Counted from the first letter of the stretch, positions 41,000-49,488 are shown. The stretch is 49,488 nt of DNA from Sulfuritalea sp. (GCA_016712985.1 JADJQA010000041.1:1-49488), one strand, 5' to 3'. Program-made: numbers and translations. The notes: generated by a model not told the origin, from the letters alone.

Positions 41000-41818
41000 A
41001 AGAACCGCCCCAGAAACGCGAGGCTGCCATGGGGTGTCCAACCGACACGGAGCGCGTAGGAAAGTGGAGGTCTTTTGGGTGGTCGGTGTCGGGTGGACCT
41101 GCCGTTCCAGTGTCTAAGACGTGGTTTGCGTGGCCGTCGCAGTCCGGCCGTGACCCGTCATTGCCACCCCCTAAAGCGAAGAGTTTTTGGGCGCCTGCGT
41201 TTGCCTCGCTCCATGACCGCGACAATGTTTAGCGCCAGCGTTCGGAGTGGTAGGTGAAGCCGCCGTTCGAGGTTTGCCGAGGGAAAGTTCAGCGTTTTCG
41301 TATTTGAGCGGCTGCTTCCAAAAAACTCACCGACTCTTCCGTGCCCTGAACGGTCCTACAGCTATCGACTCGTCAGGCTACAGGTGCCGCACCTGGAGCA
41401 GCCAGTCCGCGGAGACCCAGTTCGTACGCCGTTTGCTACCTCGCTATTGGCGATTCACGAGATCCTTGGCCATTTGGGCGGACCCACCTCGCCGCCGCGC
41501 CTCCTGCCGGCACACGGACCACCCCGGTAGAAGATGCTGGGCGCCGAACCCGGCGAGTTCGATCAACGGATCGAATGGTGACTGGTAACCGGCAAAAAGA
41601 ACCGGCGAGCACGCATCGCCCGCCTGGGGGAACTCGTGCCTGAGGCCGTGCAAGCAAAAAGAACAGTCGCATGCAGGGCCTCAGGCACGAATCAGCGGAC
41701 TCCCGCACGGGATTTTCGGGACACGCGATCTTCCATTCCGTGATTGACCACGGTTCAATTGCCCCGGATACTCTCGAAAAATGGCGTTGAAATTCCTATC
41801 CTTCGCAGGGGGAGCCCG
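41000..41818. other. 819-bp stretch with element debris
   Basis: No intact gene is supported. On the plus strand around 41450-41530 one frame reads IHEILGHLGGPTSPPRLLPA, which resembles the C-terminal end of some IS-element transposases, but upstream similarity is lost. Short ORFs at 41029 and 41247 have no ribosome-binding site and no recognisable content. The last about 60 bp before 41819 may contain the promoter of the acyl-CoA dehydrogenase gene. Confidence 0.4.
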
Positions 41819-42985
41819 ATGATCGATTTGCGCTGCTACGGATTCGAGGAACAGCACCAGCAGGTGTACGACATGGCCTGGCGTTACGCGCAGGAACGGC
41901 ACCACTCGCTGCTGCGGCGCATGGACGACGAGGACTGGTTCCCCGAGGACGAGTACCGCAAGATGGGCGAGGTCGGCCTGCTCGGTACCACGGTGCCCGA
42001 GGCGCTGGGCGGGCCGGGCCTCGATCTGGTCTCGCAATTCTTCATCGGGGAAGCGCTGTCCTATTGGAACAACATGCTGGGTGCGAGCTGGGGTGCCAGC
42101 GAGAACCTGTGCATCAACAACCTGGTCAGGAATGCGAGTGCCGAACAACAGGCGCGCCTCCTGCCGCGCATGCTGGCTGGCGGCATTGGCGCCCTGGGCC
42201 TCACCGAGCCGGGCGCCGGCTCGGATGCGCTGGGCTCGATGAAGACCACGGCGCGCCGCGACGGCGACCACTACGTGCTGAACGGCCGCAAGATGTTCAT
42301 CACCAACGGTCCGGTCGCCGATCTGCTGCTGGTCTATGCCAAGACCACGCCCGAACGAGGCCAGCATGGCATCTCAGCCTTTGTCGTGGAAAAGGGCACG
42401 CCAGGATTTTCGGTGGCGCAAAGCCTGAAGAAGATGGGCTGGCGCGGCAGCCCGACCGGCGAACTGCTCTTCGACGATTGTCGCGTCCCGGCGTCAAACC
42501 TGATCGGCGGCGAAGACAAGGGTGTCAAGGTGGTGATGAGCGGGCTCGACATTGAGCGCATCTATATCAGCGGCCATGGGATCGCCATCGCCCAGCGCGC
42601 GCTCGACCTGTCGCTCGATTACGCCAGAACGCGGGTGCAGTTCGGCCAGCCCATCGCCGGCTTCCAACTGGTGCAGGGCATGCTGGCCGACATGTACGCG
42701 GCGCTGGAATCGGCGCGTGCGTTTACCTATCAGGTGCTGAGGGAAGTCGCTGTTGCCGGCGAGGCCGGTCGTGGCGAGATCCACAAGCGCTCCGCCGCCG
42801 CCGTGCTGCATGCCGGCTACATGCTGAAGACCGTGCTCGACCATGCCGTGCAGATCCACGGCGGCAACGGTTTCATGTGGGAGACTGAGGTGAACTGCCT
42901 CTACCGCGCCGGAAAGCTGATCGAGATCGGCGCCGGCACGACGCAGGTGCGGCAACTGATCATCGCCGGGGAACTATTGAAGTAG
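41819..42985 (+). CDS. Acyl-CoA dehydrogenase, isovaleryl-CoA dehydrogenase-like
   Basis: This FAD enzyme oxidises an acyl-CoA to the 2-enoyl-CoA and passes electrons to ETF. The 388-aa protein starts at the ATG at 41819 with GGGGGAG upstream. It shows GALGLTEPGAGSDALG and FITNGPVADLLLVYAKT in the FAD/substrate region, VQFGQPIAGFQLVQGMLADM, and YRAGKLIEIGAGTTQVRQLI. The usual C-terminal catalytic Glu is absent, and GLDIER (Glu246) supplies the base at the alternative position used by isovaleryl-CoA dehydrogenase. Substrate is thus likely a branched acyl-CoA. It stands alone among mobile debris. Confidence 0.9.
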   Translation: MIDLRCYGFEEQHQQVYDMAWRYAQERHHSLLRRMDDEDWFPEDEYRKMGEVGLLGTTVPEALGGPGLDLVSQFFIGEALSYWNNMLGASWGASENLCINNLVRNASAEQQARLLPRMLAGGIGALGLTEPGAGSDALGSMKTTARRDGDHYVLNGRKMFITNGPVADLLLVYAKTTPERGQHGISAFVVEKGTPGFSVAQSLKKMGWRGSPTGELLFDDCRVPASNLIGGEDKGVKVVMSGLDIERIYISGHGIAIAQRALDLSLDYARTRVQFGQPIAGFQLVQGMLADMYAALESARAFTYQVLREVAVAGEAGRGEIHKRSAAAVLHAGYMLKTVLDHAVQIHGGNGFMWETEVNCLYRAGKLIEIGAGTTQVRQLIIAGELLK

Positions 42986-43129
42986 GCTCGCGCCGTAGCG
43001 CGCCAGACCTTCCAGCACCAGGTTGTCGACGGAGCCAAAGGGAGCAGGCTCGCATTCTGTCCGCCCGTCTTCCCGGTTCTGCGCGTCGGCGGTGGCCGAC
43101 AAGCGCTCATCCATCAAGATGACACCCAT
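42974..43129 (-). CDS. 51-residue ORF of unknown status
   Basis: The ORF MGVILMDERLSATADAQNRE continues DGRTECEPAPFGSVDNLVLE and GLARYGASLLQ. It converges on the acyl-CoA dehydrogenase gene with a 12-bp tail overlap. No good ribosome-binding site is seen. It may be a real small protein or the 3' end of a lost gene. Codon use looks like the host. Confidence 0.25.
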   Translation of the reverse strand: MGVILMDERLSATADAQNREDGRTECEPAPFGSVDNLVLEGLARYGASLLQ

Positions 43130-43150
43130 GGAATACTTTTCAAACCTAAC

Positions 43151-43996
43151 CTAACGCCTACACCAAATCTCACTGAAGAAACGTTCAATCGGCACTGTAA
43201 ACCCACTCGCTTGCGCGTGCCCTCCCCCGCCGTAATGCGTGGCGATAACACTGACATCGAACGGTGCAATGCTTCGCAGACTGCAAATAGCTTCATCGCC
43301 CTTGATGAAGAAGGTCAGACTGAAGGTCCCGGATCGCTTGGCGATCGCTTGTCCGATTTCCGAGGTGTTACTGATGGCATTGGTAGCCAGACCCTGATAG
43401 CCGCAGAGCGTGACCGGTCTCAGGTCTTTGCGCAGCGCGCTGTCAATCTGCCGCTGCAGCACTTCCAGAACCGTGCGGCCCTTAGCAATCAGGTCTTCCG
43501 GATGAGTGGCCGCGATCTGCCACGATTCGAAGCTCGTCGGTATCAAACTTAGGCCAGCACAGAAAGCCTTTGTGTCTGCCAGGGCGAATCGCCATAGATC
43601 CCGGTCACCTATGTGATCGATCAGTGGCGGACGAACTGATCCCGAGTGAAAGTAATCCCAGGCCATCTGGGCGCCCGAGCGGTCCATATCAAAGTGGAGC
43701 TCAACGTTGGGTATGGGTTCCACGCCGGTCCATTGCGATGCTGCGGATTTATGGTGATCAAGCAGGACTATCTTGGCGGCATGCTGCGCCATGTTGCGGA
43801 GCGTGACTGGAGAAAAGCTGAAGTCGAGGATGAACACCTGACGACCCGTCAGGCGGTCAGGGGGTATCTGGTCACCGTAATAGACAGGCTGGTATTCGGC
43901 GCCGTCTCCGAGACTCAGCCATGCCGCATAGGCAGCGCCGAAACCATCGTCACAATCGGCGTGATAGAGAATCAGGGCATCTGAAGTCGTGGTCAT
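43151..43996 (-). CDS. DHH/DHHA1 family phosphoesterase
   Basis: The 281-aa protein has all the metal-binding motifs of the DHH superfamily: YHADCDDGFG (His12, Asp14, Asp16), ILDFSF (Asp58), LLDHHKS (Asp80-His81-His82) and HIGDRDLWRF (Asp131). The C-terminal DHHA1 glycine-rich motif GGGGHAQASGF is also present. Such enzymes cleave short oligonucleotides, cyclic dinucleotides or pAp; the substrate here is unknown. It follows three unknown genes on the same strand by 9 bp and appears to be the last gene of that operon. Confidence 0.88.
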   Translation of the reverse strand: MTTTSDALILYHADCDDGFGAAYAAWLSLGDGAEYQPVYYGDQIPPDRLTGRQVFILDFSFSPVTLRNMAQHAAKIVLLDHHKSAASQWTGVEPIPNVELHFDMDRSGAQMAWDYFHSGSVRPPLIDHIGDRDLWRFALADTKAFCAGLSLIPTSFESWQIAATHPEDLIAKGRTVLEVLQRQIDSALRKDLRPVTLCGYQGLATNAISNTSEIGQAIAKRSGTFSLTFFIKGDEAICSLRSIAPFDVSVIATHYGGGGHAQASGFTVPIERFFSEIWCRR

Positions 43997-44005
43997 AGAA
44001 AGTTG

Positions 44006-44377
44006 TTAGCGGTCTGGCAGTGGCGAACTCGCGAGAAGTCGACAACATTCCTCACGGATCGAGTCCCCAATTTCTGAGATATACCGTTGATCAAGCGCTT
44101 CGGTCATTTCGTAGGAAATGTGCAGCCCAGCCTCGCGTGATAGTGAATCTGCAATTTGCCGCGCAAGTTGGTCGCTCAATTCCGAGAGGTGTTTGCGCTG
44201 CTGCAAGGACAGATGCGATTTCGACCGAGCCAACCAATCGGCGGCGAGCGTCGAACCTTGGGCAATGGTCAGCCAGATGTGATGTTCGTAATAGGCCGCC
44301 AAACGCTCGGCGGTCAGGGCAAAGATCAGCGCACTGTGCGGATCTTGTTCGATCACTGACGTTTCGAGCGGGCTCAT
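44006..44377 (-). CDS. Unknown 123-aa helical protein
   Basis: The start at 44377 (MSPLETSVIEQDPHSALIFA) overlaps the stop of the upstream gene by ATGA, which decides against the longer ORF from 44500. The protein is predicted alpha-helical from its composition: LTAERLAAYYEHHIWLTIAQ and LSLQQRKHLSELSDQLARQI. There is no signal peptide or membrane segment. I do not recognise a family. Third gene of the four-gene operon ending in the DHH phosphoesterase. Confidence 0.7.
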   Translation of the reverse strand: MSPLETSVIEQDPHSALIFALTAERLAAYYEHHIWLTIAQGSTLAADWLARSKSHLSLQQRKHLSELSDQLARQIADSLSREAGLHISYEMTEALDQRYISEIGDSIREECCRLLASSPLPDR

Positions 44378-45621
44378 CTTTCTGGTACTGACATGGGTGG
44401 CTTGATCGCCAGAACATGGGCAAGCGCACCCCTGACAAAACGTTCCTGAGGAAAACCCTCGAGCATATTTCGCAGCTGCTCCATCGCTGCCTCTGTGCAT
44501 TGCGCAACGTCCGCCGCACGAAGCATCTGAGCATACGCGGTTAGCACCTCGCCGGTTGTTGCCTCATAGGCCCGTCCTGTGCAGATCCAGTACAGCGCCA
44601 TCAACCCGCAGTTGAGGGCGAAGCCAGGTTCCTTCTCGGCAAAATCGTCGGCCGCGCGCATCAAGGTTCGATGATCCACCGGAGACCGCCTGGCGAGCCT
44701 GAGTGCCAAATCGTAGAGCCCGGCATCCTTGGCGGCGGCAAACCATTTCCCTTCCTCACCCGGTGTGCGGGCTACCAGGTCATTCAAAACGACCTCCGGC
44801 GCCTTCTGCGGGTACTTCCGACAGATCGCTCGAAACGTCGCGAGATAGGTTCCGCCGTGGTTGGCTTCAAAGGCGTAGCGTTGATAGGCTTCATCCTTCA
44901 AGCCCGACGAAATCAGGATCGCTTCGCACGTCTCGGCAATCAGCCCAAGCGGTTCGTTCAGTCCTCGCGATTCCTCCGCGTAGCGCAACGCTTCGGCCTT
45001 TTTACCCAGTGCGGCCAGCGCTTTGACGCCCCATTGCCGATACGACCAGAATTTGTATGGGCATTTGTCCAGCAAGATGAGCACCTGTTCATGTCGTCCG
45101 GCGGCAAGCAGCGCCGACAGGCACATCGAGGTGCCATGGTAGAAGCCGTATTCGACCTTGCTGCGACTCCAAACAGAATCCACGGTCGCCACCAGACGCT
45201 CGGCCCATTCCGCCGCAATCTCGGGCGAAGCGCACAAATCGCCCCAGGAATCACCCAGACATTCAATGTAGGGCACTTGATCGTCGGCATGCGCCTGGTA
45301 CAGCTGCTCCAGCCACTTGCGCCGCATTTTGGGGTCGGCCGGTGCCTTGGCGATGATGGGAACCAAGGCATCGATGGCCCGATTCACGGCGGTACCGATC
45401 GCACCCGAGGAACTATCGATGTTTTGGAGGGCCGGTGATAGCTTTTGCAGAAAGAGGATCGCCCCTTCGGCGGCGAGAACGGGCTCTTTCCGGGAAACCG
45501 CCCTGATTTCCGACACTGCTTCCTTGATCCGGGTGATGGCGGGTTCTGATCGCCACCCAAAGGATCCGCTCCGAAATCGTGGTCCAAACGCCCAGGTGTG
45601 CTTGCTCTGAGCTTTACTCAT
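44374..45621 (-). CDS. Unknown 415-aa alpha-solenoid protein
   Basis: The start at 45621 (MSKAQSKHTWAFGPRFRSGS) overlaps the preceding stop by 8 bp. The rest is built of paired helices resembling TPR/HEAT repeats: AEWAERLVATVDSVWSRSKV, QWGVKALAALGKKAEALRYA, EGKWFAAAKDAGLYDLALRL. It may be a scaffold that binds proteins or nucleic acid. No catalytic motif is seen. It lies between a 186-aa and a 123-aa unknown, all with overlapping starts and stops. Confidence 0.72.
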   Translation of the reverse strand: MSKAQSKHTWAFGPRFRSGSFGWRSEPAITRIKEAVSEIRAVSRKEPVLAAEGAILFLQKLSPALQNIDSSSGAIGTAVNRAIDALVPIIAKAPADPKMRRKWLEQLYQAHADDQVPYIECLGDSWGDLCASPEIAAEWAERLVATVDSVWSRSKVEYGFYHGTSMCLSALLAAGRHEQVLILLDKCPYKFWSYRQWGVKALAALGKKAEALRYAEESRGLNEPLGLIAETCEAILISSGLKDEAYQRYAFEANHGGTYLATFRAICRKYPQKAPEVVLNDLVARTPGEEGKWFAAAKDAGLYDLALRLARRSPVDHRTLMRAADDFAEKEPGFALNCGLMALYWICTGRAYEATTGEVLTAYAQMLRAADVAQCTEAAMEQLRNMLEGFPQERFVRGALAHVLAIKPPMSVPER

Positions 45622-46174
45622 CGTCGTCGATAACAATCTCGGACTGGCCTTCCAGGACGCCAAGTTCCAGCGCCTCTCCGCTGTTAGCGCTGGACTCCAC
45701 CACCCGATGCAAAAGCCCATAGGCAACGCGCCACTGCTGCTGGTTGCATAGCAGGGTGACCGTCTTGTCGTTCAACCGGACAATTCGGCCACTGCGTTGT
45801 TGCTGGTTGCGGTCAACAAAGCCGACTACATCGCCTACCGACACCGAGTTTCGGCCCAGCCCCTGCTTTGGCTGCTCCCGAATCTCGACATCGGCACCGT
45901 CGAGGTTGATCGCCGCATAGGAAATCAACCACCGCTTCTGCGTCTCCAGATCGAGAACGACTGCCTGCTTCCGGCGTAGCTCGAGGAGTTGGCCACGTTG
46001 GGAGCGATTGGCTTGAGGATCGAAGTAATCGATGGTCTGGCCAATCCGTAGGCGTGATTGCACAGCAGCCATCCATCCGGGTTGGTCAAGAACGCGATCG
46101 ATGGCCGCACGCAGGCGATACAGATCGAACGCAGAGGCTTGGGTAAGGCTGGCGATGGTTTCGGAGTAGTTCAT
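45614..46174 (-). CDS. Unknown 186-aa protein with two repeated beta segments
   Basis: The start is placed at 46174 (MNYSETIASLTQASAFDLYR); a further 12 codons up to 46210 are possible. Two similar beta-rich segments follow a helical N-terminus: RIGQTIDYFDPQANRSQRGQ then LLELRRKQAVVLDLE, and SVGDVVGFVDRNQQQRSGRI then VRLNDKTVTLLCN. Their 'G-x-hydrophobic-L-x-x-K-x-hydrophobic' shape recalls KOW/SH3-like nucleic-acid-binding barrels. The tail is acidic (VIDDDE). First gene of the four-gene operon. Confidence 0.7.
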   Translation of the reverse strand: MNYSETIASLTQASAFDLYRLRAAIDRVLDQPGWMAAVQSRLRIGQTIDYFDPQANRSQRGQLLELRRKQAVVLDLETQKRWLISYAAINLDGADVEIREQPKQGLGRNSVSVGDVVGFVDRNQQQRSGRIVRLNDKTVTLLCNQQQWRVAYGLLHRVVESSANSGEALELGVLEGQSEIVIDDDE

Positions 46175-46325
46175 AGGCTCGGGAATCGATGACTGACCGC
46201 CATTTTGCAACAGCGCTCACCGCGAAGCACCACGGAAAAACGACGGCCCCCACGGATAGCAAGGAGGGATATCGGGGGTTTTACGGTCAATTTCCCATTT
46301 ATCCGACTCCTCGCTCGAGAGCAAC

Positions 46326-46574
46326 ATGATCGAAATCCTCAGGAGGTTCCCCACCGTGGTTATCGAGTCTGTCGAACTTGTTGCGCTCCCCAATGCGCCA
46401 ACCTGGCAAGAAAAGGTCTATCGCGCCCACCTCGATAGCGGAGAGGACATTGATCTGTTTCAAAACCTTTGGGATGTACCGATTTCGCCGGAATCCCTTG
46501 TGGGACTCACGCCCGAAGAGGCCCGAAAAAAGCGTACCGAGAAAGTATTGGCCACTGTGCGAGGCAGTCACTGA
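46326..46574 (+). CDS. Unknown 82-aa protein
   Basis: MIEILRRFPTVVIESVELVA continues YRAHLDSGEDIDLFQNLWDV and EEARKKRTEKVLATV. It is compact, likely alpha/beta, without signal or membrane segment. It is divergent from the four-gene operon (151-bp gap) and convergent with the Sel1 protein. The ribosome-binding site is weak (GAGAG 5 bp away). Family unknown. Confidence 0.5.
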   Translation: MIEILRRFPTVVIESVELVALPNAPTWQEKVYRAHLDSGEDIDLFQNLWDVPISPESLVGLTPEEARKKRTEKVLATVRGSH

Positions 46575-46627
46575 GCGGCGCAGAAACTCTGCGCTACTCG
46601 TGAAGTGGCATCCCCGCACCGAGTACG

Positions 46628-47770
46628 TCAGTTCCCCCCCTGAATTCGCGCATAGAGATTCTGCGCTGCCTGTTTTGCAGCAACATCCTGCGTTGCACTG
46701 AGCGATTCGAGGTCGACACCGTCATGGCCACCGACAAAGGCCGGTCCCCCGACATCCTCATCGTAGGGCGAACCATCCTCGTTGATCGCGTAGTGTGCGT
46801 CCTGGGTCAAGTCGCTACCCAGTAGTTTGCCCAGATATACCCAGGTCCAGCAACGAAAGAGATCACCTTGGTCGTATGTCTCGACCAATTGGCGCAGGGC
46901 CTCGGTATTGCCGCTTTCAGCAGCCCTGGACAGCCACCGCTTTGCATCCTCAGGACGATCAAGTCGTTCCGCAATGTCTGCTATGGCCGCTGGATTTGCC
47001 ATAACCCGATCGATGCCGAGTTCAAAGAACGTTGGATCGTTGAACTGATCCGCGAGATCCAGCAATGCGTTGGGTTCGCCCAAGGCAGCGGCAGCCCGAA
47101 GGTGATGAACGTACTTCTGCGACACGGCCACATGATCCTCGTAGGTCTCCGCCCATTCCTTTTCAACACCGGTCAGAATCCGTCCGGCCTTTGCCTGCAA
47201 GTACCAATGCTCACTGCCAGGCTCAGGCTCCTCGACCTCTTCGGAAGAGCGTTGAATCAGTGCCAGGGCATAGTGCGCTAATGCATTTCCCTTGCTGGCG
47301 GCGTTCTCGAGACCTTCAAGCAGGATGGGGGATGCCACCATGGCGTCGGTGAATGCTTGCTGAGAGTCGACAATATCGTTCCAATCCTCTGGTTCGTCAT
47401 CCTCATCAGCGTTTGGAAATTCTCCACTTCCGTCCCATTCAGTGCGCAGGATTGCGACCAGACCGTCAATCCCGAAAACACCAAACTCACGCTCCGTCAA
47501 AAAGTCCGACAGAGAGTGAGAGACCGCATCGGCCACATCGGCGGGGTAGCCCATCTCAACGCACCGATGCCAAACGAGTGATCGATGCTTTGCTGGGAGC
47601 TGACCGGGCATCGCCACGTCCGTGAATACGGAGTTGGCGCACAGCGCTGCATAGCAATTAAAGCCAAACGAGGCTGCCAGCAATTCGTAAATATGGGCTC
47701 GTTTGAACGTGCTCTTGGTACGGGCCTGGAGGTGCTGCTGCGTGGAGTACGCGAATTTCTTGATAGTCAT
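46628..47770 (-). CDS. Sel1/TPR-like repeat protein
   Basis: The 380-aa protein starts at 47770 with AGGAAAGG upstream. The N-terminus LQARTKSTFKRAHIYELLAA then SFGFNCYAALCA is a small helical module found in front of various bacterial repeat proteins. Later helices resemble Sel1 units: ALAHYALALIQRSSEEVEEP, RPEDAKRWLSRAAESGNTEA. Cytoplasmic, probably a protein-interaction scaffold. It stands between the 82-aa gene and the conjugative remnants. Confidence 0.75.
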   Translation of the reverse strand: MTIKKFAYSTQQHLQARTKSTFKRAHIYELLAASFGFNCYAALCANSVFTDVAMPGQLPAKHRSLVWHRCVEMGYPADVADAVSHSLSDFLTEREFGVFGIDGLVAILRTEWDGSGEFPNADEDDEPEDWNDIVDSQQAFTDAMVASPILLEGLENAASKGNALAHYALALIQRSSEEVEEPEPGSEHWYLQAKAGRILTGVEKEWAETYEDHVAVSQKYVHHLRAAAALGEPNALLDLADQFNDPTFFELGIDRVMANPAAIADIAERLDRPEDAKRWLSRAAESGNTEALRQLVETYDQGDLFRCWTWVYLGKLLGSDLTQDAHYAINEDGSPYDEDVGGPAFVGGHDGVDLESLSATQDVAAKQAAQNLYARIQGGN

Positions 47771-47956
47771 GACAAACCTTTCCTGAAGTCCACGCCATAT
47801 TCGGATCAGGCGCACACGTTTAAGACCCCGACGGCGAGGCTCAAAGAGAGGTTTTCAGAGACAAAGGAATGAACGCCGTTTTTTACTCGTGTGCAAGTAA
47901 GGTGGGCACCTCGATGGATTCTAGACCAGGCGACAGGTATCGGTCCAGTGGCTGGG

Positions 47957-48436
47957 CTACCCTACGGATGAAATGCCCTTGTCCGCCGCATCACCCGCCT
48001 CGGTGAAGCGATGGAGAATATTGGTCGCTGACTCGGCTACCAGCAGGTAAACGACCAAGCTTGCCCACCGGAGCGTCACATACAGCCGCTCAGCCAGCCA
48101 CCCGTCAATCTGGCTGCTGCCCATGCCATTGACCGCCTTCGCACCTTCCTTTGCAAATTGGCTCAGTATCTCCGCAGCCTGGCTCTCAATCCAGCGTTGC
48201 GTCCCCGCCCCGACCCAGGCCACCATGGTTTCCTGTTGAGCGCGCCACGATGACTCGATGGCCTTGACCGGTATCAACGCCCAGATGGCGAGACTGCCCA
48301 CCATCAGGACGATGCCGAAATGCGCTCCCCACTTGAACCACTATGCTGCTTCTTCTTCGGTGGCCTGTTCCCGGTAAGACGCTGTGAATTCGTCGTGAAT
48401 CCGCAAATCCGCGTTGTGCCCGTGGCGGACCATCAT
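47957..48436 (-). pseudogene. Membrane protein, possibly conjugative-element (DUF4400-like), with in-frame TAG
   Basis: From ATGATG at 48436 the frame reads MMVRHGHNADLRIHDEFTAS and YREQATEEEAA, meets TAG at 48341-48343, then continues in the same frame WFKWGAHFGIVLMVGSLAIW with a membrane helix, TQRWIESQAAEILSQFAKEG and RLYVTLRWASLVVYLL. One nonsense substitution therefore splits what looks like one protein. The general layout recalls membrane proteins of integrative conjugative elements, but this is from memory and weak. The C-terminus after VVYLL looks divergent. Confidence 0.45.
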
Positions 48437-48692
48437 CGTCTTAGCCATGATCTTTGGAATGCCTCGCCGGCCTGCTCCTTCCCGGCATCGGGTCGCCATG
48501 TGGGAGGGAAGTCGGACAGCGCCGGTACAGGTATCGTGGCGATTGACGACGCCTGCCAGGGCAAGACATACTCGCGCAGGTTTCATTGCATTTCCTGTCC
48601 TGTCATTCCGTGCGGCGCCAAAACCGCATCGCCGATCAAAACCGTCGCCACCTGCACGCCCCATGCCCCCTTCATGTCGCCGCGGATCGCAG
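48433..48692 (-). pseudogene. 3' fragment of an unknown gene with in-frame TGA
   Basis: The frame reads GVQVATVLIGDAVLAPHGMT, GQEMQ, then TGA at 48583-48585, and continues NLREYVLPWQASSIATIPVP, ALSDFPPTWRPDAGKEQAGE, AFQRSWLRR to a TGA at 48433-48435 that overlaps the ATGATG of the next gene. Such tight coupling suggests that the two were neighbours in an operon, probably of a conjugative element. The 5' part is missing; the ABC exporter gene starts at 48729 on the other strand, so the junction lies near 48690. The left boundary of homology is estimated. Confidence 0.4.
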
Positions 48693-48728
48693 GCCGTGCA
48701 TCCATGACCGGCGTCGCCGCCGCTGCCA

Positions 48729-49488
48729 GTGCGCCCGACCGCAGGCCTGCGCTGGTTTCTCGCACACCTGGCGCGCTGGCTGGCCCCGTATCGGCGGCTG
48801 ACGCTGCTGGCCGCCGCCGCTCTATTGATCGACGTCGTCTATGAGAGTGCGTTTCCGCTTGCGCTGAAGTTGCTGATCGACCGCGCCATCATTCCGCGCG
48901 ACGCGGCCATGCTCGCCGGAATCAGCGCGGCCCTTGTCGGGCTCGGCCTTTCCGCCGCGGCGGCGGCAATTTTCCGCGACTGGCTCTACGCACGACTTTC
49001 GGCAGCGGTCATCGGCGACTTGCGGCGAGCCATGTATGCCCACCTGCAGCGCCTGTCGATGGGCTATTTTCGGCGCACGCGGGCGGGTGACATCCTCGCC
49101 TGCTTTTCCACCGATCTCGCCGCCGTCGAGAACGCGATCGTCCTCGCCTTGCCGATGGGCCTGTCGTCGGCGGCCAGTGTCATCCTCTCGGCGCTCATCC
49201 TCTTCCTCCTCGAATGGCGCATGGCGCTGCTCGCGTCGATCGGCCTTGCGCTCAGCCTGCTTGGATCGCGCCTTCTCGCACCGGCTGCACAGCGGGCGGG
49301 CGACGAGCTCAAGGCGCGGCAGGCGGATCTGACCGCGCATGTCCAGGAATCGGTCCAGGCACAGCCCCTGGTCAAGGCCTTCGGCCTGCACAAACTGCTG
49401 CTGCTGCGCTTCGAATCGGGCCTGTCCATACTGGCGCAGACGGCGATACGGGCGAACTTCCTGGCGTACCTTCTGGAGCGGATCCCGC
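48729..49488 (+). CDS. ABC exporter, transmembrane part (truncated by window end)
   Basis: The GTG at 48729 is the first possible start after an in-frame TGA at 48705. It encodes MRPTAGLRWFLAHLARWLAP, LTLLAAAALLIDVVYESAFP and the typical type I exporter fold: LKLLIDRAIIPRD, ARLSAAVIGDLRRAMYAHLQ, RLSMGYFRRTRAGDILACFS, TDLAAVENAI, LTAHVQESVQAQPLVKAFGL. The first 253 codons cover most of the membrane domain; the ATPase domain lies beyond the window. Substrate unknown. Confidence 0.85.
   Translation, partial: MRPTAGLRWFLAHLARWLAPYRRLTLLAAAALLIDVVYESAFPLALKLLIDRAIIPRDAAMLAGISAALVGLGLSAAAAAIFRDWLYARLSAAVIGDLRRAMYAHLQRLSMGYFRRTRAGDILACFSTDLAAVENAIVLALPMGLSSAASVILSALILFLLEWRMALLASIGLALSLLGSRLLAPAAQRAGDELKARQADLTAHVQESVQAQPLVKAFGLHKLLLLRFESGLSILAQTAIRANFLAYLLERIP

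Noticed and set aside
41450..41530. Transposase C-terminus
   Set aside because: Only about 20 residues resemble IS transposase ends and no inverted repeats or catalytic part are visible, so I do not call a mobile element.
41436..41708. 90-codon minus-strand ORF and the 67-codon plus ORF at 41029-41232
   Set aside because: No ribosome-binding site, no recognisable composition or domain; likely chance ORFs in debris.
48341..48585. Reassigned or readthrough stop codons (TAG, TGA) in the 3' remnants
   Set aside because: All intact genes in the window use TAA, TAG and TGA as normal stops, and no selenocysteine-like hairpin or other recoding element is evident.

Overview
The window looks like a chromosomal segment of a GC-rich betaproteobacterium, most likely Rhodocyclales or a close relative. 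The grounds are the gene order pilMNOPQ-aroK-aroB-dgt-gltB-gltD-glmU-glmS, with a divergent class A PBP gene and cyaY-lptM-lysA alongside, together with codon use so GC-rich that nearly every real gene carries long antisense shadow ORFs. I saw no tRNA, rRNA or CRISPR array.

Region 1 (1-20160) is housekeeping. One minus-strand series encodes the inner-membrane and outer-membrane core of type IV pili (pilMNOPQ, every junction an ATGA overlap), chorismate-pathway enzymes (aroK, aroB), dgt, glutamate synthase (gltB, gltD) and UDP-GlcNAc synthesis (glmU, glmS). glmU and glmS carry single-base indels. Because these genes are normally essential, I read the indels mainly as sequence errors. gltB has a good sigma70-type promoter followed by an intrinsic terminator inside its leader. 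Region 2 (17731-26295) is plus-strand: mrcA, lptM-lysA and an RND efflux pair, with cyaY convergent to mrcA.

Region 3 (26296-33520) is a scrap zone. It holds a frameshifted cytochrome c-551/552-like gene, a tyrosine-recombinase fragment, a five-gene tetR / membrane protein / HlyD-adaptor / FtsX-type permease / ATPase cassette in which four genes carry indels, a 39-codon stub of a quinol-type nitric oxide reductase, and small secreted or membrane proteins. Indels are dense here, so true decay and poor sequence quality cannot be separated by eye.

Region 4 (33612-39074) is the most coherent functional module. A bis-heme flavocytochrome of the ferric reductase/NOX type, a PepSY protein, a diheme cytochrome c (DHC) and an SHP-type oxygen-binding cytochrome (DUF1924) lie on the minus strand. 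They are divergent from a PepSY protein plus an OmpR-type regulator and histidine kinase. Two mirror-image GTTCA-N6-GTTCA boxes sit 12 bp upstream of the two putative -10 elements in the divergent promoter, and a third copy sits upstream of the PepSY-reductase pair.

Region 5 (39075-49488) is accessory. It contains an intact HicB antitoxin whose HicA partner has been replaced by an integrase-HicA chimera, a small HTH protein, a DUF3820 protein, an isovaleryl-CoA dehydrogenase-like enzyme, an uncharacterised four-gene operon ending in a DHH/DHHA1 phosphoesterase, a Sel1-like repeat protein, two nonsense-mutated genes that look like conjugative-element remnants, and the start of an ABC exporter cut by the window end.
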